A stretch of DNA of 60,000 nucleotides. It comes from Acanthaster planci (lineage: Eukaryota > Echinodermata > Asteroidea > Valvatida > Acanthasteridae). The notes beneath the pieces were generated by a model. The model was not told the origin of the DNA and made no database searches. It saw nothing but the letters and a program-made list of their open reading frames with translations. The stretch spans positions 345,207-405,206 of the forward strand of contig NW_019091387.1 in the NCBI RefSeq assembly GCF_001949145.1, in the 5' to 3' direction. Of this stretch, positions 57,145 through 60,000 are shown one piece after another; position 1 is the first letter of the stretch; each line of letters starts with the position of its first letter. Made by a program: the position numbers and the translations under genes.

Positions 57145-58000
57145 TGGTACCTTTGTTTATCAAGCAAAGTCATATCCACACTAACAATAAATTCTCACAG
57201 TGATTCAAACACAGAGGTCAAACTTCTCCACTGAGTAAAGGCGATTACTTTATGCTTTTTATCTCCCAAATATAACTATATTAACCACTGTGTGCATGCA
57301 AATATTTTTTTTTAAAAGAGAGAGATCTTTGGTACATGTGTGCATGAGTGATGTTTTGACCCAAAGAATATACAAGTACAATTCATTACAAATGTACGTA
57401 GTGGATTTGTGAAAACTTGTACTGAGACCTATACCGGGCTGACAGAGACATTATCACACCTTCTAACATCTAGGACTACGATATCTCCAGCCACGATATA
57501 GCAAGATTTAAGAGATGACTAATACATCGTCCTGTTGAAAATTTCTATTCCTTTTAAATCTTTCAATTTTTAATTAATACTTTACTTTTTTAATCATTAA
57601 TTTCTGTCGCTTTTCATTTGAGTCTACTTGAAACAAGCCTCCATAGTGAAACTTTTCTCATTTAAAAAAAAAATCTCCCTTTCTTTTCATGAATTTTGCA
57701 TTCGAATATTCAAATTTGGAAAAAAATATTCCAATATTCGATAATCAATCAAATATTGGGATATTCAGCATAGCCCTTTATGTACCGGTACATGTAGAGT
57801 ATGTCATACCAAAAAGTTTGGTTTCATTGTCTGTTTAAAAGAACTTGCTGGTACCTTTGTTTTTCAAGCAAAGTCATATCCACACAAACAATAAATTCTC
57901 AAAGTGATTCAAACACAGAGGTCAAACTTCTCCACTGAGTGGATTTGTGAAGACTTGTAGTGAAACCTGTACCCGGCTGACAGAGACATTATCACACCTT
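57145..58000. repeat. Nested duplicated blocks
   Basis: The blocks 57145-57240 (TCAAGCAAAGTCATATCCAC ... TCTCCACTGAGT) and 57400-57460 (GGATTTGTGAAAACTTGTA ... ATTATCACACC) recur joined together at 57850-58000. Between them, 57466-57846 is a diverged copy of 55218-55600, including about 70 bp beyond the end of the element at 55528. Confidence 0.8.
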
Positions 58001-60000
58001 TTGGGCAGATTACCTATTCAGTAGCAGAGGAAACTGGCAACTTTCACATACAATAGCAAATGGCATACATGTACATTGAACATGGGATTGATGTACTGTA
58101 ACAGTTGGCATTCATTCACCAGGCAGGATTTTCACATTCAGAAACATACTTCATTGGCTTTGAGTTTCAAGGTACATATAGATACATGAACATTTGTAAT
58201 ATTTTTGTCAAACGTAATCAAAAAAGGACAGATGACTTACATGTACACTAGGATCATACAGCATACCGGTATGTACTAGTACATACATGTACATGAAGCA
58301 AGATGTTCGATAGAAAGTTGGAAAGTGGCTTACGCAAGGCGAACATTTGGTGGAACACGTACATGTACATGGTGAATTACATGTATTCCTGTTATTGATT
58401 TGACAATTTGAGGTTGTCAGTGTTAGCCTCAACTCCCAATGTTCGTGTTTCTTTGCTTAGGACATTCCTGTATCTTTCACTGCACAGGAAACTAGAAGGC
58501 AGGTTCTTTTTCCTTCAGACTTTATTGTCAGGTGTGATGCCAATTACAAACTATTTGAGGGGACGGGAGGAGGGAATGTAAAAAAAACACCAAACTGAAG
58601 TGCGTCCAAGTACGGGGTCTGCCGTATCAGTGCAGTCCCTACGCTGACTCGCGCGTGTGCTGTGTTCCCACGTTAAACTGAACTGGCTCTCTACAAAAAT
58701 GCAGTTTGACACTACTGAACTTTACGTAGATTTCCAACAAAAATGAATACCACAAGTGACAAGAAATAAATGCCACAAGTGACGATAATCGACAGTAAAC
58801 CTGGCAGCATTTTTCTCTGATAAAATTACGCTTAAAAAACCTCCTGCTTGTCAAGCTTGTCCACTCATCATACTCATGAAAATTCAAGTTTTCAACAATT
58901 CAATGATAAAGCTACTTTTGCACAGTAAAGTGCCAACAGAGAATATGACGGTACGGAACCTGGTGAAAAGAATGTGTAACATTACGCAGACACCTGAACA
59001 TGAAAGGCAGAAGTGGGTGAACCATGTACATGTAGACAGGGAAAATCAGTAACCGGGGTTGGACGCCAGTCTTCGTTACATTACGACTGCCGTCCAAGTT
59101 CTAAGACTTTTGTATAATACAACCCACAATTCTGTAGTAATTTGCTCTTGGTTTACCTAGTTGAAAGAGCTCATTTCACATTTACATGTTCCCTACATGT
59201 ATGTCCTTATTCATCTGGCTGGGGGGTGAAGGAATTCTAGAAAGAACCATGGACAGCAAAATTGAGGAAAATATACTCAGGGACAACATTACTGTTTTTC
59301 ATGGTTGTAGATGTCCTTCACCCATTCTTGGGTTGTAAAGTGCAGGCATCTACAGGAACCTGAGATGCATGCACGCACTATGCGCGTGCGATTTCCAGTG
59401 AAGCACTTTTTAACACCTGCTACATGGAAGCCGTGCCTGGTACCCGGCTAACCCAACCAATGTTATCAAACTTCCAGTACCATTTTTTTGTAGGGTTGAA
59501 GGCTTCAAACTGACTGGTAACACCATACCGGTACCCCTAAAAATGTACATGTAAATTTTGTTCAGCTTTACATTTGGGTCCATAAAGTCAAAGTTGCAAA
59601 ACAACCTGCTATTTTCATTGCAATAACCTTGATCAGCATAGCAGGCTCCATAAGTATGCAACATGCTTATAATGGGAATAACGGTTATCATTGATCTCTC
59701 TTTGAAGTGCTTAATTTGTTTGTAGATTTTTATTAATTAAATTGTTTAACTACATAATGTTGTAGAGCTGTAATTTCCATCACATGAAACAGTAACATGT
59801 TTTGATAAGTGAGGAATAAAAAAAGGATTACATTGCAGCCACGATGATTGTAATGAACGGGTGGGGTCGATGCTCATAGATCGGCAACAGTTGCAGACAT
59901 GGCACAGGCAGTGTGCCACGCATATGCAGTATGTAGCCATCATGCAAAAAGTTGTGCTGTTGATCGGCCTTTCAGTTTTAACCCGTAACCAAACAGCACA

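Larger units (their letters stand above)
50318..60000. other. Upstream WWC intron or 5' flank, no exon recognised
   Basis: I looked on the minus strand for the first WW domain (a Trp-Glu-Glu start and a Trp-Ile-Asp-Pro end) and found none, so the WWC 5' exons should lie further right. The stretch holds homopolymers, TACATGTA-rich tracts (for example 58240-58390), the inverted-repeat element at 54785-55026 and the duplicated blocks at 55.1-58.0 kb. The longer open frames, 52599-53012 and 56494-56760 on plus, show no family motif. Confidence 0.55.

Overview
The window is nuclear DNA of an intron-rich animal. Three spliced protein genes can be read from codon content, GT/AG splice sites and reading phase that carries across every junction. 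The base composition, introns of about 1 kb, abundant TACATGTA/ACCGGT strings, many short inverted-repeat elements and a Polinton suggest a marine invertebrate. A deuterostome, perhaps an echinoderm, is my best guess. This is inference only; amphioxus, a hemichordate or a mollusc are not excluded.

Layout. (1) 1240-9975 is a Maverick/Polinton (adintovirus-like) element of about 8.7 kb. It has terminal inverted repeats of about 190 bp and an identical 6-bp direct repeat, GCCCGA, at both outer edges. Inside are eroded genes: a type-B DNA polymerase N-terminal part, a retrovirus-like integrase, a major capsid protein, a coiled-coil/membrane protein, several small membrane proteins and a CxxC-repeat protein. 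The polymerase palm, the packaging ATPase and the maturation protease were not found, so it looks like an internally deleted fossil. (2) 13494-18831, minus strand: a complete deoxycytidylate (dCMP) deaminase gene with five coding exons, and a pogo-like element in its last intron. (3) 21034-23045, plus strand: a three-exon gene for a strongly divergent forkhead transcription factor. (4) 28099-50317, minus strand: 21 coding exons of a WWC-family (KIBRA) Hippo-pathway scaffold, from the end of the first WW region to the stop codon. The exon(s) with the start codon and first WW domain lie beyond base 60000 or were not recognised.

The deaminase and forkhead genes are divergent (head to head, about 2.2 kb between start codons). 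The forkhead and WWC genes are convergent, with about 5 kb between stop codons. The rest is intron and intergenic DNA holding short inverted-repeat elements, two minisatellites (56-bp and 12-bp units), a small nested duplication near 55-58 kb and a possible tRNA-derived SINE. The three host genes show no obvious shared pathway. Deaminase makes dUMP for dTMP synthesis, the forkhead protein should bind DNA, and WWC acts at the cell cortex in growth control.
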